Assembly: GCA_032622095.1 (NCBI GenBank)
Contig: CP136066.1
Coordinates: 156,265,152 to 156,329,151, forward strand
Source of the DNA: Siphonodentalium dalli
Taxonomy: Eukaryota; Mollusca; Scaphopoda; Gadilida; Siphonodentaliidae
DNA length: 64,000 nt
Direction: 5' to 3'
The notes under the pieces are model-generated. The model was not told the DNA's origin. It searched no databases and worked only from the letters and a program-made list of their open reading frames with translations. Position numbers and translations under genes: made by a program. Within the stretch, counting starts at the first letter, position 1; each line of letters starts with the position of its first letter. Below, piece after piece: positions 46,601-56,039 of the stretch.

Positions 46601-49600
46601 AAAGGTACGACCTGTAACCTGCGCCAAAGGATTTAGTCATTGAAAGAGTAAAATCCAAGATGGCTGCTGGTGGCCATGTTTTTTGGCCGAACGACCCCAA
46701 AATAACTCGTTCCCATCTACATGTCATTGTTAACATCCATGACAAATTTCATGAATTTCTGACCAAAGCTACAACCTGTAGCCCGCGCCAAAGAATTTAG
46801 ACATGCAAAGAGTAAAATCCAAGATGGCTGCTGGTGGCCATGTTTTTTGGCTGAACGACCCCATAATCACTCGTTCCCATCTACATGTCAATATTAACAT
46901 CCATGACAAATTTCATGATGATCAAACGAACAGTACGACCTGTAGCCCGCGCCAATGGATTGAATTTTGAAATCCAAGATGGCCACCAGCGGCCATGTTT
47001 TTTGGCCGAATGACCCCAAAATGACTCGTTCCCATCAACATGTCAATGTCAACATTCATGCAAAATTTCATAAAGATCAGACCAAAGGTACGACCTGTAG
47101 CCCGCGCCAAAGGAAATTGTTGACGGACACACGGACGACGGACGCCAAGCCATGGCAATAGCTCAAACTTACAAAAGTAAGTTGAGCTAAAAATGGTAAA
47201 AAGTGTTAAAAAAAGATTTTTTTTAGGCCAATGCATTCTCTTATATATGCGAGGCGACCTATGGTCGACTCGCATATACAAGAGAATGCATTGGCACAGG
47301 GCATAACTGTAACTATCACAATGTGGTCAAGGAGCCGGTTCCAATGATATCCATATTTGTATGGTTCTATTGAGACAGACCGAAGATATTTTAGGCTGTT
47401 GAAGCTTTATTTGGCCGGTTTTGGCCAGTTTGTTGGGTAAAGGGTTAATAGTCCGCTAGATGAGTCAAATACACATAAAAATATGCAAACTTGAGATAAA
47501 ATTGCAGGTTTTGCACATTTACACATGCCCATCTTATAAATGACTTGATATCCTGTATTGTGACACACATGACATGGTACGATACGCATATGGTTTGAAA
47601 GTGTATCACGATATATTGAATTCACGATGAATGGTTACAGCCCTAACTAATATGGTAATCTTTTGACAAGAGGTCAAATTTACCCAAATAAACAAGATTG
47701 GTATGATACTCAAGAAAACAAATTTTTGTCATCTTCATATATTTGTTATAATCATGGCGTTCATGGTATACTCAAAATAAACATCACAAGTACCCAAGCA
47801 GTCATTTAAAATAAGGGGTGTGTGTCAGAAGATGGCGCTCGTCATTTTTTTTTGCCGGAAAGAACGGATCTGTCACAAAAGAAATATTGGCAGCCATGAT
47901 TTTTTTAATGAGTTTTGGTTAAAAACGGAGGCTCCCATCTAGAGGTCACCCCAAAGATCCAAATGAAGTTGGTGATGATTGGATGAGAAATGTAACCTGT
48001 AAGGTGTGCTAAAGGTTTTAGTCACACAAAGAGTAAGTCCAAGATGGCCACTGGCAGCCGTTTTTTAACAGAATTCAGAAAAAATGGTAAGCACCCATCG
48101 AGATCTCGAGGTCACCCCAAGGATCCATATGAAGTTTGATGATGATCGGATGAGGGATATGCTCTGTAGGGTGTGCTAACTGATTTAGTGATGCAAAGAG
48201 TGAAATCCAAGATAGCTGCTGGCGGCCATGTTTTTCATTGAAAATTGTTAAAATTTGATAGCTCCCATCTAGAGGTTATCCTAGACTCATATACCAAATA
48301 TCATTGAAAACGGTCAAAGTTTGTTTGAGTTATCTCGCTAACGGTCGTGAACTATCAAAATCACTAAAAATAGAAAAACTAAGACCCATAACTCTCGCAT
48401 TAAAGATTGGACAAACCTGGTTTTCGAACTTGTTCGAGATATTGGTGCAACAGACCCATATACCAAACATATGAATAAAATCGGTTGACGTTTGAGTTAT
48501 CGCAATAACGGTCTCGTGACCAACCGGACGTCCAGACGCCCGCCCACCTACCGACATCGCCAAAGCATACAAGTCAAGTTTTTGAAAAAACTTGACTAAA
48601 AATAAGATACATGTTGTGTTCTGTCTGTATTAAGCATTATTTGTTTCAAATTTTAATATAGAGATCTGAGATAAAGCAACCTCCCTGTCTACTCACTTGA
48701 CTACAGCCAGGTGTAAATGCACCGATCACAGAGAACAGCACGCCTTTCTTCCCTCTAAACAGGTCTCTAATGTTCACTTTGGTATTTGGGTCATTTTCAT
48801 ACAGATCAATGTCTGGCAGATTATCACCAGGCTGCAAGAAATTAAAAGATCAATATTAAAAGATGAGATCTCTCTTCATTTTAATGTTAGTATCCCTGAA
48901 AAAATATTTTACTTATAAACTGTTTTGAATGATCATGGATGATGGATCACTGTCATCATGATACAGGGACCTACAATGTGTAGAACTAAATTTAATGAAA
49001 ATGAATTGATTAAAAATGATAGAAGCTTCTATCGACTGGTGTCTTAAAAGACATTATGCACTTCAAAGCACTTGTATGGGCCATGAAACTGATAAGTTAG
49101 TACTCAGGCAATATGCCAACTGGAGAAATATAGCATTCTACTAACATCACGGAAAAACTCAAACAAATCGACCGTATCACTAAACAGAAAACATTGTCTG
49201 AACTGCACTCAATTGTAAATATTTACTTCTCGATTCGGGACGCAACTACTGACGATAAACTAACACAAACGATTTTACCATCGAGAGTCAATGCATTTAA
49301 TTAATATATAAGAATAGCGGTGTGTGTTATAAATCTGGATAGAATATTTCAAAAAATAAATATTTTGAGAAAGATAATTCTCAATTTCTATTTGATCACC
49401 CTACCTGTGTTACATATCACTTTAACTTCCTTTACACATAATTATTATTTCACAGTCTGAAATCTATAAAGTGCAGAGAAAAGAGACTACATCAAGTCAA
49501 TCTGAGACAACATCAGTAGTCCATAGGAAACATCATGCAACCATATTGACTGTTAATCTGTTAACTATGTTTATGATGACTAAAATAATTTTGACATCTC

Positions 49601-52600
49601 ACCTAGATATTAAAGATACGGGCGACGTTGGCAGTGGGTATGCTGTTCAAATATTCACCTCCGTCAAAAACCACCATAAACAGGAAGAATAGTAAAATAT
49701 AGACAGACATTGTTCTTATACCAATCAGAAATATGGCATAAACAGTATGTTATTGTCAAATGTTTTTCCTCTGTTATGTAAACAAAAGCAAAAAAAACGT
49801 TACAGAACCTGGCTTTTGTGTAGATCCGGATATGGTAAACATAAAGAGCATTATTTGTTAATGTTTTCCTGATATGGAAATAATAAAGAGCGTTTATATC
49901 ATTTGTGTGTGATTAACCAATATAATTGCGCTGTGTTATGTAAACAGAAGCAAAACTTCTGTAACACGAAAAGGTACTCGTTTACGTATACCATTATACG
50001 TCTTGACGACAATATACTATTTACGCGCTGATTATGTTATGCATATGAACAAAACTATATATATTTTAATATTCCTTCCGTTAATGGCGATTTGAACAAA
50101 TATGAACATTTCTGCAACAAACGCCACCCATGCCTTTAATCTATGTCAAGATGTAAAGAAATCTAATCACAGGGACTCGTTTAACATCTTTACTAAATAC
50201 TAATTATAAGTAAAATAAAAGTACATTACCAACTCGCATCTACATATTAATACATGTACATTCCCAAACCTGATTGTAACTTTCAAAATGGTTTAGGACA
50301 AAATGACCTAGGTAGGTGATACTGAAATTGAGGAGGTCAATTTTCTTAATTATTTTTGGCCATATTTCCCAAATTTTTGTCAAATTAAAAAAATACAAAA
50401 TATGGGATCATCGAGAAAACCGAAACTAAAACAAAAATATAAAGAAGCACAGTCAAGCACACACAACAATTTCGAGTTGGTCAAAAGTGATCAATGGAGA
50501 TGTGCATGGATCTAATCATGTAAACTGCAAAAACTTAAATAAGTTTCGTAAAAACTTAGATAGGTCTAGTCGGCAAAGTTTTAGTATCAATAATAAACGA
50601 GCACTGATTTGCCTAATTTGTCTTATTTTGAAACCACAAAAAAAGCAGTAAAGTGTTGTCATTTTATTAAGAAAGTACATCCTTACAGTAGCTTATCATC
50701 ATTGTTTTGATAAATAGGCATGCGTGACTTTTGACAAATTGTAAATTTTATACAGAGACAAGAAACTGAAGATTACATGTTAACTCTTTCAATGCCAGGG
50801 GCCGATCTCATCGGCCCTAATTTACAGTCTGTAGAGTGCCAGGGCCGATGAGATCGGCCCTAAAAAAAAAAATATATGTTTAAAAAAAAATAAAAAATTT
50901 AATATATATTTTTATTTTTTGGGTTGAATTTTTTTTGGGTATGCTTAAGCATGCTATAGCGAATTTAAAAACAAACTGGATAAGTCCTTAGGGTCATGTT
51001 ATAACTCAAAACTATCACCAAGTATTCATAGTAATAATTGTGATGCCCATGACAAACGTAAGATTCCCCGGCACTAAACCTACAAAATAAGCCTGGCACT
51101 GAAAGAGTTAATGAATTAAGGGTTTCATGGAGATGTGATGATAATTAGTGAGGCAATTTTGACAATGGAGCAGCAAAAATACTAAAATAACAATGTTAAA
51201 ACAAGATCACAGCTAGGTAGCAATTGCAATTGGTTAAGAATATGTTGGTTAGAAGTACCAATATAGAAGGGGAGGGGGTCAGCGCACACGAGTCGGATTT
51301 TCACTCCGCGGTCATATGCAGCTATGGTCACTGTAGTATATAGCCAACTGGTGTGGTCAGCCTATCTAGCCAGTTACTATACATATATGGGATGCCAAAT
51401 TGACATTTAATAAATAATTGAGCTTAAGCGCAATAAGGAATCCCTTATTGCGCTTAAGCGCAATAAGGGAAAATCTAATTGCGCTTAAGCGCAATAACGA
51501 AATTCCTTATTGCGCTTAAGCGCAATAAGAAATAAGCACATTCCTTATTGTGCTTAAGCGCAATTACATCCTTATTGCGCTTAAGCGCAATTAATATCTC
51601 CCTCATGAGATCACCCTTCTGCAAATAGTAGATTTATCCTATATTTGCCTGTTAACAGGGATAGATATTGATTGGTTAGCTGTTAATGAGCTGACCTTTG
51701 AACTCGAGAGATGCATATTGATTTTTGTTTCAAAATGGCTTCTGATCCAGAATTTCAGTCGACAGTTATTGTCTGTAAACCTGACGTGTATGATCTGAGC
51801 TCTGTTTGAATGGTTGGGTCCACCAACTAAGTCGACAAGTGAGTCGACTCTCGAGTTAGAAGACTCTTCAGAAGATGAGTTAGAAGACAGCAAAGTACGG
51901 TGGCTGGTAGGCCCATTGGTATTGGTAGTGGAAAACAATGTTGTGGAATACAATAATCTGATAATAATAAAAATAAAAAAAACTGATTTAAAATTAAATG
52001 CCACATTACGATTGTGACGCGAAGACTCTATTTTAGTACTGACCTCAATGTCCACATGTATGGGTTAATAAATGGCAGATAAATGTCGCAAAATGCAACT
52101 TTATATCATTTTAAGCATTTTGCACAAAACTAATTTTCGATCTCATAAGCAACATGAATCGGAGATTCCAATGATGTCATTCATCATGGAAATAGAGGGG
52201 ATATTCCAAATACTAAAATAGAATATGCCGAAAAAGTTAGAATTAATCAATGAATAATATGATTTTATTCGTTCTAAATTCTGTAAAGCCTGTCCAAGTT
52301 CCGATAATACAGAATGGCATTCCCGATCTCGATCTTCACTGTTATCTCCATCATCATAATGTAAAAATCGTTCTGCATTTCGAATAATATTCGAAATTGT
52401 GTCAGTACACGATCAACATCAGCTTGATCCATTTCAATTCTCAGCCATTAAGATTTTTAATTTATGGAATCTGAATTATAGGCCTACACGTGGACAGTCA
52501 CCATGTGACCAATAAACTCCACCCATTGCACCATGGACTACACCATTTGAATTATAGGGAGTTTATGTAATATTCCTTATTGCGCTTAAGCGCAATAAAG

Positions 52601-54814
52601 AATATTCCTTATTGCGCTTAAGCGCAATTAGCTCTTATTGCGCTTAAGCGCAATAAGGAATATTCTTATTGCGCTTAATCTTATTGTGCTTAAGCGCAAT
52701 AAGGAAATTTCTTATAGCGCTTAAGCGCAATAAGGAATTTGCGCAATTAGATTTTTCCTTATTGCGCTTAAGCGCAATAAGGGATTCCTTATTGCGCTTA
52801 AGCTCAATTATTTATTAAATGTCAATTTTGCATCCCATATACATATAGCTAGTCATGGTGATTTATATTAATATGTATTTCTAAAGACTAGTAATATTTA
52901 TTAATAATAAACTAAATAAATAGATTAATAATATATTGAGGTCAAGAGCAATAGCCGTAAATTGGCGTAATAGACCTTTCCACAGCTGGCGCCCTCTTGT
53001 TGCGATTATTATATGTACAGGCACTCATTTTCTGCCCACAGCCACAGGTCTACCAGCAGTTGTTCCATGTCAATCAGAATTCTTGATTTAATTTTAAATA
53101 GCGGTCGCCGCTAACTATTCCGACATTTTGAATGAGGTTTTGGTCATGTGAGGGTCATGTGACAAGCAAAACATGCGCGTTGCCATTGTTATGAACCAGG
53201 GGATTTTCCTGATGAAATCAAACTCAGTTTGATCCATCCGATTAAATCGGATCAGACAAAAACCGCTCCAAAGTTAGGCGCACATGGTCCCGATTGTACC
53301 TGATTTATCGGATTAATCGGGAACCATTACCATCGGGATCATGTGCGCCGACATTAACACTCACTGACTCAGTCAGAACATCTGAAGCTAACTTGGACTG
53401 GAAAACGTTCACCCTTTGGTTCAAGATTGAACGTAATACTCAAGATATTACGTTGCTTAGTTAGTATTACGTTCATTTTGAACTGGTCACTGTGTTGACA
53501 TTGTTCAATTTGTTGACGTTGTTCACCAGGTCGGGCAAAGATGCAAATTGGCTTACTAGCAAAATCGGCTCAGTAAGCCAATTCGATCTCTCGTTTTAAT
53601 GTGTTTTGTCAACCCACACCTGACTTTGCCAGGTGCCGCGAAAATGCGACATCCAATTTTCAACCCATCATTTAGGACGCATTACGACGTTTTAAAAACA
53701 ACCATTGTCTCACCTACTCGCAACGGCGTTAACTTAATTGGTGTTACTTATTGTTTGTTTGATACTTTCAGTGACTGTTTCATAGCTTAATGTTCTCGCT
53801 CGTAAGTTTCTTTTCGAAGTGTTCTTGGGCCGGAAATGACAAATTGTGAAGGCAGCAGAAAATGTTCACAAGAAACACTTATGATTGGCTGTTTATATAT
53901 CTGGCGAGATGCTTGCAAACACCTTTATGATTATATATATATCATAGTACTCTTTTTAAAATCTACGGAAGACTGCTTCAGTGTTTCGACACAAATACAT
54001 TCCGGTCGTCATTTAACCACTATCGTAGCCGGTTTTTCCAACCGCACTCGGTGCAAAAACGTTAATGAGGTCGAGACACGGGTAATTGTGATAACGGGCT
54101 CATTTCATTGTCAATCGTCACGCTTCCGAATTTGATCTTGGTTATTTTGTGATTGTCCGTGCGTGCTTCCATACTACTACTAGTGTTCTCTTAACCATTA
54201 AAATTATGTGAATTTTCGAAATACTATCCTCCAATCAATTTGCTTGCAACCAAAAGCTTACCTTGACCTTTGTCAACAGCTTTTCTTCAAAAAATGACGT
54301 GGCCGGCCATCAGCAGACTTGTGCTATATAGTAACTTAATCACGGAAGAAAATAGGAAGCTTAATTATCGGCTGTCATTGAAGACCAATTAAAAGGATTA
54401 ACACCGTTGCGAGTAGGTGAGAGTGAGACAATGGTGGTTTTTAAAACGTCGTAATGCGTCTTAAATGGTGGGTTGAAAATTGGATGTCGCATTTTCGCGG
54501 CACCTGGCAAAGTCAAGTGTGGGTTGACAAAACACATTACAACGAGAGATCGAATTGGCTTACTGAGCCCGATTTCGCTAGTAAGCCAATTTTGCATCTT
54601 TCCCCCGACCTGTTCACAGCAAATTGAGAAATGAGAAAAAGTTAAATTATACATGTACTATTATGCTGACATTTAAAAAAAAAACAACAGTTATTATTCA
54701 ATATAAGTGTTTACTCACTCTTAGGTATCTTTTAATTAGAGTAGGCAACACCGAACTGTGGCTATGTAGCCGATTTAATGAATTATATCGACCACGAATA
54801 AGAGCTGCAGCCAT
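37571..54814 (-). CDS. PRDX5: Peroxiredoxin-5, mitochondrial-type, complete six-exon gene
   Basis: Thiol peroxidase reducing hydrogen peroxide, alkyl hydroperoxides and peroxynitrite, usually in mitochondria, peroxisomes and cytosol. Exons on the minus strand: 54814-54719, 48831-48697, 44513-44472, 42454-42365, 38310-38216, 37682-37571. These total 570 nt, or 189 aa plus TGA. All junctions are AG/GT and phases fit (0,0,0,0,2). Residues 1-32 form an Arg-rich leader without acidic residues ([15 protein letters not shown]...), mitochondrial in character. The enzyme starts at PGDNLPDI. The peroxidatic Cys is C75 in [21 protein letters not shown] follows, then LADP, RRYSLVI, and a Cys in TGLAC at the position of the resolving Cys of atypical 2-Cys Prx5. 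The length matches a family precursor of ~190-215. Oddity: the usually invariant Pro of the P-x3-T-x2-C motif is Ile. There is no C-terminal SQL-type peroxisomal signal (ends GGKPS). The leader exon is inferred by phase and composition; exons 2-6 are sure. Confidence 0.92.
38084..38195. repeat. Half copy of the Tc1-like palindromic MITE
   Basis: Right half only, from agagctttccgatgaatggc to gggcattactgta. A still shorter right end is at 37371-37402. Confidence 0.6.
38216..38310 (-). CDS. PRDX5: PRDX5 exon 5
   Basis: 95 nt: [17 protein letters not shown] then [15 protein letters not shown], equivalent to the LLADP...FGNRRLKR stretch. The last codon is split to exon 6. Confidence 0.93.
39093..39127. 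repeat. Perfect 16-bp hairpin with GC-rich core
   Basis: aataaaaagggccgca, loop tta, tgcggccctttttatt. Perfect arms, inside PRDX5 intron 4. On either strand it has the look of a stem followed by a T run. Confidence 0.7.
39170..40031. repeat. Two copies of the 'gttatcagaat/cctcgactcg' interspersed repeat
   Basis: A truncated copy at 39170-39420 and a longer one at 39576-40031 share tcaactatggtataaaattt, aatttcaaaaatcgatat, gggttcctcgactcg and accccgaagccaaagaaata. Other copies are near 35303-35600 and at 59881-60338. Long open frames here are not conserved without frame breaks. Confidence 0.6.
40663..41389 (+). mobile_element. Hairpin-ended element, 'accacagtgtccccc' family, copy 2
   Basis: Head ggtcggccgaccacagtgtc and tail gcggctgattacaatagtcc with hairpin tccgaaaattttgggggac. 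Same order as 33014-33836 with internal deletions. Confidence 0.7.
41693..41906. mobile_element. Tc1/mariner-like palindromic MITE, TA flanks
   Basis: TA at 41691-41692 and 41907-41908. CAGTAATGCCCTAAATAATC at one end and its inverse at the other. The near-complete palindrome turns at gaaagctctcactgagagctttc. Confidence 0.85.
41947..42307. mobile_element. TTAA-edged palindromic MITE with a nested hAT MITE
   Basis: TTAACCCTCTCATGAAGGGAG at the left; TTCAGGAAGCTCTGGCAGTC then ATGGAAGAGTTAA at the right. Interrupted at 42126-42218 by a second palindromic element. Confidence 0.75.
42126..42218. mobile_element. 93-bp hAT-like MITE, 8-bp target duplication CCTATGGG
   Basis: Begins tagtccaagt and ends acttggacta. 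The arms pair almost fully (cgtactaaaaccagctaaga inverted). The flanks 42118-42125 and 42219-42226 are both CCTATGGG. Removing it restores the ctccctatgggagac of sibling elements. Confidence 0.85.
42365..42454 (-). CDS. PRDX5: PRDX5 exon 4
   Basis: 90 nt, 30 codons: [16 protein letters not shown] then [13 protein letters not shown]. Matches the Prx5 V-A-C-L-S-V-N-D-A-F / EWGR segment. Confidence 0.96.
42466..42679. mobile_element. TTAA-flanked foldback MITE
   Basis: TTAACCCTTTCAGTGCCAAG / CTTGGCACTTAAAGGGTTAA. The arms continue inwards (gatacattgatggaaagagc inverted), leaving a loop of only a few bases near 42573. Sits 12 bp upstream of PRDX5 exon 4 on the gene's strand. Confidence 0.85.
43752..43948. 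mobile_element. Tc1/mariner-like palindromic MITE, TA flanks
   Basis: Same family as 41693-41906 with a shorter loop (gaaagctttcc). TA at 43750-43751 and 43949-43950. Confidence 0.85.
44472..44513 (-). CDS. PRDX5: PRDX5 exon 3
   Basis: Small 42-nt exon encoding [14 protein letters not shown], continuing the GCS-x-THLP stretch of Prx5. Acceptor tttgcag, donor gtttgt. Confidence 0.93.
44789..45440. repeat. Palindromic 'tgcagaatgaggtcc' repeats with a retroposon tail inserted
   Basis: 44789-44965 is a gaggtccccagagg...cctctggggacctcatt repeat broken at 44808-44884 by agataagataagataaatttt... and a short tract containing aagctctgaagagctttt, probably a truncated LINE/SINE 3' end in reverse. Another repeat copy lies at 45300-45425. 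Confidence 0.5.
45825..47444 (+). mobile_element. Middle TTAA element of the nest
   Basis: TTAA at 45821-45824 and 47445-47448. Termini CCCTTTACCCAACA / TGTTGGGTAAAGGG. Reverse-orientation sibling of 36439-36830, interrupted at ~45962-47188. Confidence 0.85.
45962..47188 (+). mobile_element. Inner minisatellite-bearing Helentron-like element, copy 3
   Basis: Same head (tgaaagtgtcaatgacac) and 3' hairpin (acttacaaaagtaagttgagcta) as copies at 12969 and 17348, but only about six tandem units. Comparison with 36439-36830 shows insertion within a run of A (gaatgtaagaa / aaaatggtaa), as expected for insertion at AA/TT. Confidence 0.85.
47820..48598 (+). mobile_element. Hairpin-ended repeats in PRDX5 intron 2
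   Basis: 47820-48250 carries the 'gctcccatctagaggtcacc' units. 48290-48598 has gacccataactctcg, gttatcgcaataacgg, a cgcccgcccacctaccg tract and the terminal hairpin gtcaagttttt / aaaaacttgacta. Confidence 0.6.
48697..48831 (-). CDS. PRDX5: PRDX5 exon 2 (peroxidatic Cys exon)
   Basis: 135 nt, 45 codons, acceptor cttgcag, donor gtgagt. [31 protein letters not shown] and TPGCSQ. The Cys is the peroxidatic residue. The Ile before GAF (ATC, 48720s) stands where Prx proteins have Pro. Confidence 0.97.
48832..50779. other. PRDX5 intron 1 sequence, no gene seen
   Basis: AT-rich. A minus-strand 35-codon frame at 49709-49605 has a signal-peptide-like start but stops at its donor, so it was not used. 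Nothing else recognised. Confidence 0.35.
50780..51111. mobile_element. TTAA-flanked MITE with GGGCCGAT palindromes
   Basis: TTAACTCTTTCAATGCCAGG at the left, CCTGGCACTGAAAGAGTTAA at the right. Just inside the left end are gggccgatctcatcggccc and its reverse complement gggccgatgagatcggccc. Confidence 0.8.
51387..52845. mobile_element. Transposon with clustered ATTGCGCTTAAGCGCAAT palindromes
   Basis: The ends atatgggatgccaaattgac and gtcaattttgcatcccatat are inverted, each followed by atttaataaataattgagct and 4-6 copies of the 18-bp palindrome ATTGCGCTTAAGCGCAAT (51420-51593; 52573-52806). Some copies are slightly mutated or truncated. About 1 kb of central sequence separates the clusters. 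Short related pieces at 24948 and 55655. Superfamily unknown. Confidence 0.75.
52146..52432 (-). pseudogene. Broken ORF inside the palindrome transposon
   Basis: From ATG 52432 the frame encodes [13 protein letters not shown]. After a one-base shift near 52397 another frame stays open for 84 codons with strongly protein-like content ([29 protein letters not shown]). I do not recognise the family. Its position in the centre of the element suggests a decayed transposon protein. The acidic plus-strand frame at 51814-52017 ([13 protein letters not shown]) could be another remnant. Confidence 0.4.
52846..53524. other. Intron spacer with short inverted repeats
   Basis: Contains ggcgcacatggtcccgat / atcgggatcatgtgcgcc (53277-53352) and gaacgtaatactcaag / agtattacgttca (53430-53473). 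No coding sign. Confidence 0.4.
53525..54612. mobile_element. ~1.1 kb element with ~220-bp inverted arms
   Basis: Left arm 53525-53745 and right arm 54388-54612 are reverse complements with few changes (caacccacacctgactttgc, gcgacatccaattttcaacc). The outermost match is aggtcggg...aaagatgcaaa. The 640-bp centre has a 99-codon frame (53836-54135) without a known motif. The right arm ends ~107 bp from PRDX5 exon 1. Confidence 0.75.
54719..54814 (-). CDS. PRDX5: PRDX5 exon 1, leader peptide
   Basis: 96 nt from ATG (context attATGg) to donor gtgagt, phase 0, exactly joining exon 2. Encodes 32 residues rich in Arg, Ser and Leu with no Asp or Glu, as in mitochondrial presequences. The link to exon 2 across ~5.9 kb is inferred. 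A mini-exon between them cannot be excluded, since the usual few residues before VGD are absent. Confidence 0.65.
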
Positions 54815-54919
54815 AATCACGCGAAAAACATCAACAATATTGTTCTCTGTTAGGTCAAGGACGAAAAATAAAAATAGAATATGGGAATTCCAGAAATAGT
54901 TAATTACACTGTAGCTCAC

Positions 54920-55654
54920 ATTTACATTAAATTATTAATAAAGGTATTTTACTCAAATTAGCTGAAATACGATAGTTAAAAGGTATAGGATGGGTGAAAT
55001 GGGTTCATATATCATAAGTGATCAACCAAAAGGCAAATAAGTAAGGGTTGTGTCTCATAAAATAAGAAAAAATATATATGTAAAAATTAATTATTTTAAG
55101 AACAAACTTACAAAGAGGTCAAATTCTGGCAAAATATTTACTCAAACTTGATGATGACCTGCGTGTTCTCAAAGGTGAACCACACACCAAATATCAAGAT
55201 TTCTCAAGTTATCATTTCGACAATGAAAATATTATGATTTATAATTAAGTCACACATCAGAATTTGAACTGTCACAGTGTTTTCTGATATGATCCAATTA
55301 CCAAATATCGAGAAATTCTAGTATATATTTCCCACGTTATCATCCGGACAACCCCAAAATTTAGATTTCTCAGTAAAATAAAAAAGGGTCATAATTGACG
55401 TCATAATTCCATCAAAAATCATCGGACCATGACCAAAATCGAACTTGGCATCCGTCTTCTCAAATGTTAACCACATACCGAAAGGTTGCACATGCGGTGC
55501 TGGCATGCCCCCAAGGTGGCAAATTCGAACCGACAAAGTATGGTTAGCGAGCACTATCATCTGCTCGGTCGGTACCCTCCCCCGACATTTTCATATAAAC
55601 AAAGATAAATAACTGTAGAACGGAAACATGAACAAAACGATTGAACACCCAATT
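54920..55654. other. Spacer between PRDX5 and the homeobox locus
   Basis: Degenerate hairpin-type repeat units (accacacaccaaatatcaag, cataattccatc) ending with ggtgctggcatgcccccaag, related to 2196-2250. No gene. Confidence 0.4.
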
Positions 55655-56036
55655 GATATGGGAGGCCAAATTCACATTTAATAGTTAATTACATTTAAGC
55701 TTAATGCCTTAAGTGTAATGCTATTAAACTTAAGCGTAATGCCATTACATTTAAAAGGGTAATTGCCTCACTAACAACTCCATTACGCTTGAGCGTAATG
55801 TTTTCATAGCATTACTAACTTACATATAATGGTATCATCTAAGGTAAATATATGTCGAAAGTTACTAGCATCAGTAATTGGCTGCATCCATTTCAGCTCC
55901 AGGGGAGTTTTGAGATATGCCATTTGAATTACGCTTAAGCGTAATGCCATTATGCTTAAGTGTAATGCCATTATGCTTAGGCCTATGGCCTATGCGTAAT
56001 ACAATTTCCATTATGCTTAACCGTAAACAAGCTGGG
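55655..56036. mobile_element. Palindrome element, ATTACGCTTAAGCGTAAT variant
   Basis: atatgggaggccaaattcac then atttaatagttaattacatt resembles the end of the 51387 element. The palindromes read attacgcttaagcgtaat and relatives (55690-55800; 55925-56030). The right side runs into the inverted homeobox exon without a matching end. Confidence 0.6.
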
Positions 56037-56039
56037 AAA

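Larger units (their letters stand above)
45637..47645. mobile_element. Outer hAT-like element of a three-level transposon nest
   Basis: Ends TAGACCTGCAATGATAC and GTTACAGCCCTA, a sibling of 720-1093. The flanks attaataac-like (45629-45636 attaatac; 47646-47653 actaatat) agree at 6 of 8 positions. It is interrupted at 45825-47444. Confidence 0.75.

Noticed and set aside
46922-47281. 119-codon and similar frames in the minisatellite arrays
   Set aside because: They are shared by repeat units in both orientations, break between copies and cross element borders.
49605-49709. Signal-peptide-like minus frame as PRDX5 exon 1
   Set aside because: Its frame reaches TAG immediately before the candidate donor, so it cannot join exon 2. 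The exon at 54719-54814 fits in phase and composition.
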